From positions 1 to 24,992 of the forward strand of contig JBNJHA010000029.1 of assembly GCA_051748085.1 (NCBI GenBank): DNA of 24,992 nt. Direction: 5' to 3'. The translations under genes were made by a program, and so were the position numbers. Positions within the stretch are counted from its first letter, which is position 1, and every line of letters starts with the position of its first letter. Positions 8,415 through 14,910 of the stretch are shown here, in pieces. Source of the stretch: CAYNNQ01 sp051748085 (GTDB lineage Bacteria > Desulfobacterota > Desulfovibrionia > Desulfovibrionales > Desulfonatronovibrionaceae). The notes below the pieces were generated by a model. It saw only the letters and a list, made by a program, of their open reading frames with translations. It was not told where the DNA came from and did no database searches.

Positions 8415-8932
8415 GCTGTTCCCCTCCATCCGGAAACTGTTTTATACGCGGAATATATCCGGCTTCCCTTGACTATTTGCGCTATACGCGTCTTTTCCAG
8501 CCAGGCCATGAAATGCTCCCGATAGCGCCTGATCAGGGCGTTGGCCAGGAAATACAGGGGAAGAGCCAGGACCAGGGCAGTGGCAAAGCCGCCCATGACT
8601 ATCGAATTATTGAACCGCGTGAGCCTCCAGAAACCGGAATCATAAAGAAGACTCCAGACTCCCTCCAGGGAACCGGCGGACAGAATAGCCAGTCCCAGTT
8701 TATGAAAAAGCGGATCCAATAGAAAAGACAGGATGGAGAAAACCAGCCAGCCCAGAATGAAGCCGGAAAGGTTTACCCGCAGAAAAAGGGCGAGCAAAAG
8801 AATTAAAAAATGCTGCAGGGTAAGAAAAGGCATGAAGGCAAAAAACATGGCCAGACAAAGAGCCGCGCTTATCTGCCCCGGGGAGGCTTCCGAGTTTAAA
8901 ACTTTGAGCAATCTTGCCAAGAGGGTAATCAT
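8411..8932 (-). CDS. TIGR03546/DUF2062-like small membrane protein
   Basis: A 173-residue hydrophobic protein. It opens with LLKVLNSEASPGQISAALCLAMFFAFMPF, which is characteristic of the DUF2062/TIGR03546 type, followed by a second hydrophobic hairpin and two further membrane segments around residues 115-135. The long frame begins at a TTG (8938), but AAGGAG (8941-8946) is placed ideally, eight bases before the ATG at 8932, so I use that ATG. The gene overlaps the next by ATGA. As I recall the families, TIGR03546 and TIGR03545 members are repeatedly found side by side, so the two products probably form one inner-membrane complex with the larger partner reaching into the periplasm. Function is unknown. 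Confidence 0.78.
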   Translation of the reverse strand: MITLLARLLKVLNSEASPGQISAALCLAMFFAFMPFLTLQHFLILLLALFLRVNLSGFILGWLVFSILSFLLDPLFHKLGLAILSAGSLEGVWSLLYDSGFWRLTRFNNSIVMGGFATALVLALPLYFLANALIRRYREHFMAWLEKTRIAQIVKGSRIYSAYKTVSGWRGTA

Positions 8933-9008
8933 GACCAATACTCCTTATTTAAATTTATGAGCCGCCGAATAAGGAAAAATCACAGTGCTCAAGAATCAGG
9001 TTGGCAGA

Positions 9009-9434
9009 TTAGCCATTTATAAACTCATCTACAAAAACAACACTAAAATATATTGCCCTGCATGACAATCCCTCGCACAAATGGGGCGGATCGTCAGCGC
9101 GAAACCCGCCGGGTCGCAAAACGCTGCATAAAAGACTGGAAAAACGGCGTTCAAAATTCAAAGCAAATCTTTTGCAGGCCTTTTCGATTTCCTTATCCGG
9201 GATTCCGGCCTGCCTTCCGATTATGCCCAGAAACATGAGTGCCCCTTCCACCAGGCCGCATTGTGCCCGGTATCCCCCGGCTCCGTGCATGCCGACCGCC
9301 GCGTCGAGCACCTGATCGGAAAGTTTTATACCAAATCTGTCTGCCAAAACCAACAAAGTGGCAGTTGCACAATTGAAATCATGCTCCCAGTAAAATTCCC
9401 TAACCTTATCCTGAACAAAAGACTGCGTATTCAC
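9009..9434 (-). CDS. C_GCAxxG_C_C family protein
   Basis: A 141-residue small cysteine protein of the C_GCAxxG_C_C family (TIGR01909/Pfam redox type), a family common in strict anaerobes and of uncertain function. Visible hallmarks are FNCATATL near the N-terminus, GMHGAGGYRAQCGLVEGALMFLG in the centre, and later Cys residues in SLLCSV and HLCEGLSCR. The first motif here reads NCATAT, so it is not a perfect consensus. The frame stays open upstream to a TTG at 9575 inside the neighbouring gene. I choose the GTG at 9434 because the family begins close to FVQDKVREFY and the upstream stretch encodes a structured RNA. The SD is GGGGG inside a small hairpin, suggesting regulated translation. Confidence 0.8.
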   Translation of the reverse strand: MNTQSFVQDKVREFYWEHDFNCATATLLVLADRFGIKLSDQVLDAAVGMHGAGGYRAQCGLVEGALMFLGIIGRQAGIPDKEIEKACKRFALNFERRFSSLLCSVLRPGGFRADDPPHLCEGLSCRAIYFSVVFVDEFING

Positions 9435-9435
9435 C

Positions 9436-9524
9436 AAACCCCCGGGGTTTTTCGATACAGGTTGCAGCGTTTTCGGGCCGGTTACGGAGAACCGGCCGCC
9501 CCGCGCAAAGGGGAGTCGCTGCAA
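9436..9524 (-). promoter_or_regulatory. Candidate structured leader RNA (three-way junction plus SD hairpin)
   Basis: Read on the minus strand, an 8-bp stem pairs TTGCAGCG (9517-9524) with CGCTGCAA (9462-9469). Inside it sit two hairpins: CCCC/GGGG (9510-9513 with 9499-9502, loop UUUGCGC) and GGCCGGTT/AACCGGCC (9490-9497 with 9476-9483, 6-base loop). Sixteen bases later AAACC/GGUUU (9436-9450) folds over the GGGGG that would serve as ribosome binding site for the GTG at 9434. The layout is that of a translational riboswitch or thermosensor. I could not match it to a known riboswitch class. Its place between the Yip1-like and C_GCAxxG_C_C genes fits a leader. Confidence 0.45.
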
Positions 9525-9540
9525 AGCACAAACTTTATTT

Positions 9541-10074
9541 TTAAGCGGGCGCGGCAAAGCCACCGACAAGGGCAATGATGCCGATTATAACCACCATTTG
9601 AATCAGCCAGCCAATAATACAGACCCCAACGGCCCGAAAGGTGCTGGTATAATCCAGGGCCTGGCGCACGGCGATGACCATGGCCACAAGCATCCAGATA
9701 CCGGCCGCTAGAGAAACAATCGTGTTCAGCGCGGGAATAATGCCGACTACACGAATTATACCCGGGGAACTGGAAAACCCGATGGTTCGAAGCAATTCCC
9801 CGTGGTCCGCCCGAGTTTGAGATTCCGGAAGCAATTTCGTACCTATCAGATAAGTAAGGAAGGCCCATATATACCATCCGGCCAAGGCGGACACGGTCCC
9901 GATAAGAATTCCGAGAAAACCCTGCGTGGAAAACATGGCAATACCCGAGGCCAGACTGGAAAGGATCACGACTCCCATGGCCTGGCCCATGGAAGCCTTA
10001 TCGGCTTCCACCTCTTCATAAAGCGCCGATTCTAATTTAGCCGCACGCAACATTCGATTAATAAATTGATTCAT
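9541..10074 (-). CDS. Yip1 domain membrane protein
   Basis: A 177-residue inner-membrane protein with a short cytosolic N-terminus (INRMLRAAKLESALYEEVEADK) and about five hydrophobic segments between residues 33 and 172. The arrangement, with the EVEADKASMGQAMGVVILSSL opening and the mid-protein FSSSPGIIRVVGIIPALNTI segment, is typical of bacterial Yip1-family (Pfam Yip1) proteins. Their function is not established in bacteria. AAGGAGG five bases before the ATG decides the start. It precedes the C_GCAxxG_C_C gene on the same strand, separated by the structured leader. The 152 bases before it, up to the racemase stop, contain a small ATCCGA/TCGGAT hairpin with no U-run. Confidence 0.82.
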   Translation of the reverse strand: MNQFINRMLRAAKLESALYEEVEADKASMGQAMGVVILSSLASGIAMFSTQGFLGILIGTVSALAGWYIWAFLTYLIGTKLLPESQTRADHGELLRTIGFSSSPGIIRVVGIIPALNTIVSLAAGIWMLVAMVIAVRQALDYTSTFRAVGVCIIGWLIQMVVIIGIIALVGGFAAPA

Positions 10075-10226
10075 GCCATCCTCCTTGGGGTTTTGGTAAT
10101 GAAAATCATTGCAAACTGTTTATATCCGATCCTGTCGGATTCCTTACTTATTTGGAAAGAATTTTTGGCAATCAAAACAATACGCTTTTCCTCCGAACTT
10201 TTCCTTATTGTCCCAGCAAAAGCGGG

Positions 10227-10967
10227 CTACCTTTGCACTGATTCCTTTTTTGCACCTGAAACAAATATACTTTCATCCTTAAAACAATACTCCACAATAC
10301 TCTGGACATGAATGGCAGTGGTATTCAGGAAAGGAATTCCAAAGCCCTGTTCCGGCAATATAAGCGGAAGCTCAGTGCATCCCAGAATAAGGGAATCGAT
10401 GCCGTCCTTTTCGAACATTCTCCGGGCTATGTCCATAAGCTCTTTTCGCGTCGATTCCTTGATTATCCCCAATTCTATTTCGGAAAAAAGCCGCTCATGG
10501 ATATGCCGCTGTTCTTTTTCGGAGGGGACAACTACTTCCATGCCCTGATCAGTAAACGGCTTCTTATAAAAATCGCCCTGCATAGTGAACTTGGTTCCCA
10601 TGAGTCCCGGTTTTTTAAGGCCCTCTTGCCGGGCCCGCAAACAGGTTGCCTCGACAATGCTGATCAGGGGCAGTGGCGACTTATCTCTCACTCGCTCAAA
10701 TACCACATGCGGAGTATTGGAAGCAATGGCCGCAAAATCGGCTCCGGCCAGATCAAGAGAAAATATTTTGCCCAAAAGCCTTTCCGTCAGTCTGGACCAT
10801 CTTTCCTCGCGTACAACTTCCAGGACCGCATTTATATCCGTGCTGTAGACAATGATCTCCGGATAAAACCCGCCGGAATAACGCTGATTAAATATTTCCA
10901 TTATCCGCTGATAATAATCAACCGTGGATTCCGGCCCCAAACCGCCGATAATTCCGATTGTTCGCAT
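10227..10967 (-). CDS. Aspartate/glutamate racemase family protein
   Basis: A 246-residue PLP-independent amino-acid racemase. GIIGGLGPESTVDYY at the N-terminus and ILGCTELPLIL (Cys197) near the C-terminus are diagnostic. Family enzymes use two cysteines as opposed acid and base. Here the first site reads ASNTPH, so the usual Cys is Ser83, while Cys197 is kept. E. coli YgeA likewise has a non-cysteine (Thr) at this place, so the enzyme may still act but with one-sided or narrowed specificity. Likely product is a D-amino acid for peptidoglycan or signalling. The ribosome binding site is weak. It is divergent from the Spy-like gene across 278 bases. The family call is firm; substrate is not. 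Confidence 0.9.
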   Translation of the reverse strand: MRTIGIIGGLGPESTVDYYQRIMEIFNQRYSGGFYPEIIVYSTDINAVLEVVREERWSRLTERLLGKIFSLDLAGADFAAIASNTPHVVFERVRDKSPLPLISIVEATCLRARQEGLKKPGLMGTKFTMQGDFYKKPFTDQGMEVVVPSEKEQRHIHERLFSEIELGIIKESTRKELMDIARRMFEKDGIDSLILGCTELPLILPEQGFGIPFLNTTAIHVQSIVEYCFKDESIFVSGAKKESVQR

Positions 10968-11109
10968 ATCTTTCTTTTTTCAAACCGATACGGTCTTCGA
11001 ATATAATTTTAAATATCCAATTATCTCAGACAAAAATTTTAGCTATCAACCTCCGGGCCGGCGGTCAATCGGATCCCGCGACATTTGGCGGATACTTGTT
11101 GCACAAGGA

Positions 11110-11123
11110 TGCAATATATTGCA
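11110..11123. promoter_or_regulatory. Palindromic operator-like site upstream of the Spy-like gene
   Basis: TGCAATATATTGCA is a perfect 14-bp palindrome. It is embedded between two direct TTGCACA copies (starting near 11099 and 11119) about 125 bases before the Spy-like start, and is also upstream of the divergent racemase. Its symmetry and position suit a dimeric transcription factor, for example an envelope-stress or metal regulator. No match to a named operator is claimed. Confidence 0.35.
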
Positions 11124-11245
11124 CATTAAACCTAAGTTTCAAAAGAGGCATTTATCCTTAAAGCCCCATCTCATGCGAAATAATATTTTTGGTACGGTTA
11201 TTGATATAAAGAAAGCAGCCTTTAAACACAACCAAGGAGGAAATT

Positions 11246-11806
11246 ATGAAAAGGAAAAATCTGGTTATAGCGTTTACAGTGCTCTTGGCAGTGGGTATGC
11301 TCTCCTCGCTCGCCTTGGCCCAGAGGCACGGCGGGCACGGAATGAAACAGGGAAGAGGTTATTCCGCGCCTCAGCAAGGATACGGCAACTATGGTCCATA
11401 CCCGGAAATGACCCAGGAACAGATCCAGGCTGTGCAAAAAATCAATGCAAAGTACCAAGACGATCTAATCCAGTTGCAGGCTGAAAAGGCCCAGAAAAGA
11501 GCTGAGTTGCAGGCGCTGCTTGTCCGGAATCAGGTGGACAAGTCCAAGGCAGTGTCTGTACACGAAGATATTCAAAAAATACAAACCAAAATTTTCAAAT
11601 TACGCCTGGATAAAGGCAGCGAACTACAGAAACTCGGACTCGGGAAATTCCGGGGCATGAGATCCGGATACGGCTATCATCAGGGAATGATGCACGGATA
11701 CGGACAAAATACGGGGCCGGGCATGATGAACGGATATGGCCAGCGCAATATGCCCCGTGGTCCGGGATATGGACCTGGACCCATGCATGGTGGATACTGC
11801 TGGTAA
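11246..11806 (+). CDS. Spy/CpxP-like periplasmic protein (LTXXQ-type metal/stress sensor)
   Basis: A 186-residue secreted protein. Residues 1-25 form a clear Sec signal peptide ending ALA, with the predicted mature start at Gln26. The mature part contains a helical core (about 53-130, MTQEQIQAVQKINAKYQDDL onward) like the Spy/CpxP/ZraP heavy-metal-resistance group, which work as ATP-independent periplasmic chaperones or metal sensors. On both sides lie low-complexity Gly, Met, His and Tyr-rich tracts (27-52 and 137-186, with repeats such as GMMHGYG and GPGMMNGYG), likely to bind copper or other soft metals, and a single Cys185. AAGGAGG before the ATG decides the start. A SHOCT-domain membrane gene follows and is probably cotranscribed. 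Confidence 0.83.
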   Translation: MKRKNLVIAFTVLLAVGMLSSLALAQRHGGHGMKQGRGYSAPQQGYGNYGPYPEMTQEQIQAVQKINAKYQDDLIQLQAEKAQKRAELQALLVRNQVDKSKAVSVHEDIQKIQTKIFKLRLDKGSELQKLGLGKFRGMRSGYGYHQGMMHGYGQNTGPGMMNGYGQRNMPRGPGYGPGPMHGGYCW

Positions 11807-11821
11807 ACGGACAAAATTCAC

Positions 11822-11848
11822 GTCCCGGGGGAAATAATACTCCGGGAC
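11822..11848 (+). promoter_or_regulatory. Intercistronic hairpin
   Basis: GTCCCGG (11822-11828) pairs with CCGGGAC (11842-11848) across a 13-base AT-rich loop in the 63-base gap between the Spy-like and SHOCT genes. There is no U-run, so it is more likely an mRNA-stabilising or partial attenuating element than a full terminator. Confidence 0.4.
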
Positions 11849-11869
11849 TAAATTCAGGGAGAACAGCTT

Positions 11870-12166
11870 ATGGACTGGCTTAATTTCATACCTTGCGCTC
11901 AAGTCAGCCCCGGATATGGCAGCGGGGGATGGTGGGGCCCGGGAATGATGCCTTTCGGAGGCATGGGCATGATAATTGTTTTGATTTTTGCCGCGTTTTT
12001 AATAATTGTATTGCTCAGGGTACTGCGCAACTTACCTGCACCTTCCCGGTATAACGAAGCTTCTGCTGAAGACTCACCCATGGACATCCTTAAAAAACGT
12101 TTCGCCCGGGGGGAAATAAATGAGGAAGAATTCAACAAAATGAAAAAGAAAATCGAGGACCATTGA
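11870..12166 (+). CDS. Small membrane protein with SHOCT domain
   Basis: A 98-residue protein. A short N-terminal segment rich in Gly and Trp (PGYGSGGWWGPGMMPFGGMG) is followed by one transmembrane helix (about 34-51). The C-terminal SHOCT domain (about 68-98, PMDILKKRFARGEINEEEFNKMKKKI) is a short oligomerisation module typical of small membrane and envelope proteins. GGGAGA about seven bases before the ATG supports the start. Proteins of this shape commonly accompany periplasmic metal-response genes, and the upstream Spy-like gene fits that. Role is unproven. Faces the hemolysin III gene tail to tail. Confidence 0.82.
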   Translation: MDWLNFIPCAQVSPGYGSGGWWGPGMMPFGGMGMIIVLIFAAFLIIVLLRVLRNLPAPSRYNEASAEDSPMDILKKRFARGEINEEEFNKMKKKIEDH

Positions 12167-12234
12167 CCGGATAGACAAAGCAGACCCTGTAACTGTTCAG
12201 AGAGTCGTTTCAAAAAAGATGGCCAAAAAGTATG

Positions 12235-12267
12235 CTGAACAATTACCGAATTTTTGTAACTATTCAG
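12235..12267 (+). repeat. Inverted pair of the CTGAAYARTTAC motif, possible terminator hairpin
   Basis: CTGAACAATTAC (12235-12246) and GTAACTATTCAG (12256-12267) form an imperfect 12-base inverted pair (10 of 12 matching) with a CGAATTTTT loop. It lies between the convergent SHOCT and hemolysin III genes. A third copy in minus orientation, GTAACTGTTCAG, is at 12189-12200. Other copies are at 2443-2454 and 17597-17608, all intergenic. It may end transcription weakly or be a short dispersed repeat. Confidence 0.4.
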
Positions 12268-12327
12268 ACCACGAAAAAAAGAGCACCGGACTTTTTACAT
12301 TACCGGATGGCAACTGCATCGAAGCTG

Positions 12328-12984
12328 TCATCCCAGGCAGGACAAAACGGAAAAGAAATGCAAGACGCTCCCGGCCAGGACAAAAAGATGCCAGAGAGCA
12401 TGTCCATAGCGAAGCCGTTTCCAGACATAGAAAAAAACGCCGCCGCTATAGCAAAGCCCGCCGGCCAGAAGAAGATAAAGACCGGAGACCGGGACATTTT
12501 CCAACATTTCCTTCAGGGCGATCACGCACATCCAGCCCATGCCCAGATATAGAACAAGCGAAAGCCTTTTCAAGTGATGAATACGCAGAAATTTGAGTAT
12601 TATCCCGAATAAAGCCAGCCCCCAGATAACTCCGAATATGGTCCATCCCCATGGTCCGCGCAGATTTATGAGCATAAACGGAGTATATGTCCCGGCAATG
12701 AGCATAAATATGGCCGAATGATCCATCTTTTTGAAAAAATGCTTTATTTCGGGATTGCGAAACGCATGATACAAAGTTGAAGACAGATACAACAACACCA
12801 GACTCGTTCCAAAAACGGCAAAACTGACCACATGCCAGATATCGCCGTGCGCAGAGGCCAAGACTTCGAGTACCACCAAGCCGGCTACGCTCAGAACGAA
12901 ACCGAGGCCATGGGTCAGGCTGTTGGCCAACTCCTCGCCGGGAGAATATTCTGAAATTGTTTCTCTGAAATTCATCATGGGCAT
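12328..12984 (-). CDS. Hemolysin III family (PAQR-like) membrane protein
   Basis: A 218-residue inner-membrane protein with about seven transmembrane helices. Diagnostic elements are GEELANSLTHGLG at the start of helix 1, SSTLYHAF after helix 2, KKMDHSAIFMLIAGTYTPF, and the final GHALWHLFVLAGSVLHFFSV. The spaced His and Asp/Ser residues match the metal-binding site of PAQR/hemolysin III proteins; the function in bacteria is not settled. The frame stays open upstream to a TTG at 13002, but those first residues are encoded by a mobile element, so the ATG at 12984 (or ATGs at 12978/12975) must be the start. The element ends only six bases before this ATG and has replaced the original ribosome binding site; no strong one remains. 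Confidence 0.87.
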   Translation of the reverse strand: MPMMNFRETISEYSPGEELANSLTHGLGFVLSVAGLVVLEVLASAHGDIWHVVSFAVFGTSLVLLYLSSTLYHAFRNPEIKHFFKKMDHSAIFMLIAGTYTPFMLINLRGPWGWTIFGVIWGLALFGIILKFLRIHHLKRLSLVLYLGMGWMCVIALKEMLENVPVSGLYLLLAGGLCYSGGVFFYVWKRLRYGHALWHLFVLAGSVLHFFSVLSCLG

Positions 12985-12990
12985 GTACTG

Positions 12991-13070
12991 ATACGCCTGC
13001 AAAAAATAAATTTTTGCCGAAAGTGTTAAGTTTTAAGTTGAAAGTTTTAAGTCAAACCAAAGAGTTTGAA
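12991..13070 (+). mobile_element. MITE-like element, copy B (decayed, right half lost)
   Basis: Starts ATACGCCTGCAAAA and follows copies A and C closely through TTAAGTTTTAAGTTGAAAGTTTTAAGT and ACCAAAGAGTT. Similarity then fades, and neither the right terminal repeat nor a second copy of the flanking TGTACTG is found. It abuts the hemolysin III start codon. The subterminal hairpin GCAAAAAATAAATTTTTGC is kept. Confidence 0.72.
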
Positions 13071-13173
13071 AATGGGTCCTCGACGTTGAATGGGGATTTT
13101 ATTCGAGTGATCCTTGCTGATGTTCCTGACGAAAGGTTCGCATATTTTCTTGCCCTTTAATATTACGTCAAAA

Positions 13174-13205
13174 TCCGGCACCCAAATTTAAATTTGGGTG
13201 CCGGA
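13174..13205. repeat. 32-bp perfect palindrome
   Basis: TCCGGCACCCAAATTT followed directly by its exact reverse complement, with no spacer. As RNA it would give a long stem, but no U-run follows, so it is not a canonical terminator. Possibly the centre or end of a dispersed repeat, or a strong dimer-binding site. It lies between the FtsX and hemolysin III genes. Confidence 0.8.
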
Positions 13206-13355
13206 AAGGGGGCAGGCATCCCCCTCTGGCGGAGCTTAGAAAATACAGAACCGAAAGTGTGGCATCAAAAGGATCAGGAGAATAACTCGCAAAAATCCAT
13301 GCATTCCGTCAAAGATCCAAAAACTTTATTATACGCCAATAAATAAAATCATTTT

Positions 13356-14228
13356 TTATTTTTCCCAGCCGGCCAAAAGACCGCTAATCAAGGCAACAAA
13401 AAACAAGGTTCCCAAAAAGACCAGCACATGCGGCCAGGGCAAAAATTCGACCCGTATCCAAAACGGCGGAAAATACAGGATTTCCTCCAAACCGAACTGG
13501 ATAAGCTTGAGCAAGCCCAGTGCCAGCAAGCCGCCGAGCAATGTCTGCAAAATCCCCACGGTCAATAAGGGAAGGCGGGTGAAAAAACGGCTGGCTCCAA
13601 CCATGGCCATTATTTCCATGTCTTCCCTGCGGCTGATTTGCGCCAGTTTAATGGTATTGGCCACGATAAGCCCTAGCATTGCAAACAAAAATATATTCAA
13701 AGGCCAAATAATGGTCCGCCCGATGCGGATCCATGCCTGAGCCAAATCCATCTGCAGCGGGCTGTAATGGACTTCGGCCACCCCCTGCATATTTTCAAGA
13801 CGGGCTAGAAACTCCCCGCTCCATTTTTTGGAGGCCTCACCGGGAATGGTCACATCCAGAACAGCGGTGTAGGGAAGAGGATTATCCTCCCGGAGCGCAT
13901 CCAGACTTTCCCCGTTTCCGAAATTCTCCGCCATGACTTTTAACGCCGTATCCGGGGTAAACGTCTTCAACTCACTGCCTGCCATCTTGTCCAGCTCAGC
14001 CCACTGCTTTTCAACCACCTCCGGATCGATCCCTTCTTCCCAGTATATCTGAAATTTGACATCGCCCTGAGTGCCGCTCAAGACAAGCTGCATATTAAAC
14101 AGAACCAGGAGGAAAAAAGAAGCCAGAAGAGCCATCATGACCACGGCGGTAAGCGTCAGGGCCTGAATACCCCGCGTCCTTTTGATATCCCGCAGTCCTT
14201 CGCCTACAAGCCGAAAAAAAAGCCGCAT
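13356..14228 (-). CDS. ftsX: Cell division protein FtsX (ABC permease-like)
   Basis: A 290-residue membrane partner of FtsE. The topology is the FtsX one: a first transmembrane helix (about 25-50), an extracytoplasmic domain (about 51-170) and three more helices (about 176-196, 219-243, 265-286). The signature REDMEIMAMVGASRFFTRLP (201-220) lies between helices 2 and 3. FtsEX converts ATP hydrolysis into conformational change that activates peptidoglycan hydrolases, commonly through a periplasmic or coiled-coil partner. The start ATG overlaps the ftsE stop as TGATG, so the two are translationally coupled. It is the last gene of a four-gene operon with a two-component system. No strong terminator follows. 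Confidence 0.93.
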   Translation of the reverse strand: MRLFFRLVGEGLRDIKRTRGIQALTLTAVVMMALLASFFLLVLFNMQLVLSGTQGDVKFQIYWEEGIDPEVVEKQWAELDKMAGSELKTFTPDTALKVMAENFGNGESLDALREDNPLPYTAVLDVTIPGEASKKWSGEFLARLENMQGVAEVHYSPLQMDLAQAWIRIGRTIIWPLNIFLFAMLGLIVANTIKLAQISRREDMEIMAMVGASRFFTRLPLLTVGILQTLLGGLLALGLLKLIQFGLEEILYFPPFWIRVEFLPWPHVLVFLGTLFFVALISGLLAGWEK

Positions 14229-14905
14229 CAGTCCAACTCCTCCGACCAGTTTGCGCCGACCACATTTCCCGAATCCAGTGACAGTATCTTGGCCTCGGGC
14301 TGGACGCGCAAGAGTTCCTCACTGTGCGTGGCCAGGATGATCGTTGTTCCGTAGGTATGAAATTTTCTAAATATCTGCAAAAGACGCCAGGAAAGACCGC
14401 TATCCAGATTGCCGGTCGGTTCGTCGGCCAGTATGAGCTTCGGGTTGACAACAATAGCTCTGCCGATGGCCACCCGCTGCTGTTCTCCGCCGGACAATTC
14501 CCGGCAATAACACGCCGCCATATTGTCCAGGTTCAAGCTGCGCAGTACGGCCCGCACTCTTTTGGCAATCTGGGATCTGGCCATACCTTGAACCACCAGG
14601 GGCAAGGCCACGTTCTCCCAAACTGTCCGGTCATGCATAATTTTAAAATCCTGAAAAACGACACTCACTTCCCGCCGCAGAAGATGCAGGCGGGCGGATT
14701 TTAAACCGCCCAAGTCAAATCCGGCTACCTCGGCCCGGCCCGCCTGAACGGGAAGACTGCCGTGCAGGATGCGCATGAGCGTGGTCTTGCCCGCTCCGGA
14801 CGGGCCGGTCAAAAAAAGAAAATCCCCTTTTTCCACGTTAAAAGAAACATTCTTAAGCGCCCATTTATTGCCGAAATTATATGACAGATGTGAAATGCGA
14901 ATCAT
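14228..14905 (-). CDS. ftsE: Cell division ATP-binding protein FtsE
   Basis: A 225-residue ABC ATPase. Walker A GPSGAGKT (34-41), Q-loop Gln85 (VFQDFKIM), signature LSGGEQQR (137-144), Walker B LILADEP (157-163) and switch His194 (ATHSEE) are all intact, so it should hydrolyse ATP. The length is normal for FtsE and the FQDFKIMHDRTVWENVALPL run is typical. It drives FtsX in septal or envelope peptidoglycan remodelling. Only five bases separate its start from the stop of the upstream response regulator, and its stop overlaps ftsX. The gene order suggests that expression, and perhaps activity, is tied to the upstream signalling pair. Confidence 0.95.
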   Translation of the reverse strand: MIRISHLSYNFGNKWALKNVSFNVEKGDFLFLTGPSGAGKTTLMRILHGSLPVQAGRAEVAGFDLGGLKSARLHLLRREVSVVFQDFKIMHDRTVWENVALPLVVQGMARSQIAKRVRAVLRSLNLDNMAACYCRELSGGEQQRVAIGRAIVVNPKLILADEPTGNLDSGLSWRLLQIFRKFHTYGTTIILATHSEELLRVQPEAKILSLDSGNVVGANWSEELD

Positions 14906-14910
14906 ATCAA

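Larger units (their letters stand above)
12985..13355. other. 371-base intergenic region between hemolysin III start and ftsX end
   Basis: Contains the decayed MITE-like copy B (12991-13070) and a 32-bp perfect palindrome (13174-13205). A stretch at 13086-13151 reads as about 20 sensible codons ending in TAA but has no start or recognisable homology. The AT-rich end beside ftsX (13325-13355) could form only a weak stem. No functional gene is supported. Confidence 0.6.

Noticed and set aside
9435..9575. N-terminal extension of the C_GCAxxG_C_C protein from a TTG at 9575
   Set aside because: It would overlap the Yip1-like gene, has no ribosome binding site, is not part of the family's usual length and coincides with a strongly structured RNA region.
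10128..10144. ATCCGA/TCGGAT hairpin as a terminator for the racemase gene
   Set aside because: Six-base stem without a U-run on either strand; too weak to call.
11083..11101. Sigma-54-like promoter upstream of the Spy-like gene
   Set aside because: The GG and GC elements are 14 rather than 12 bases apart, which sigma-54 does not normally tolerate.
12219..12596. Plus-strand open frame of 125 codons over the hemolysin III gene
   Set aside because: Its low-complexity basic composition is typical of an antisense shadow, and the opposite strand encodes a clear seven-helix family protein.
13086..13151. About 20 codons reading like protein (GDFIRVILADVPDERFAYF) ending in TAA
   Set aside because: No start codon, no ribosome binding site and no family recognised. 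It could be a decayed gene end, but that cannot be supported without a database search.
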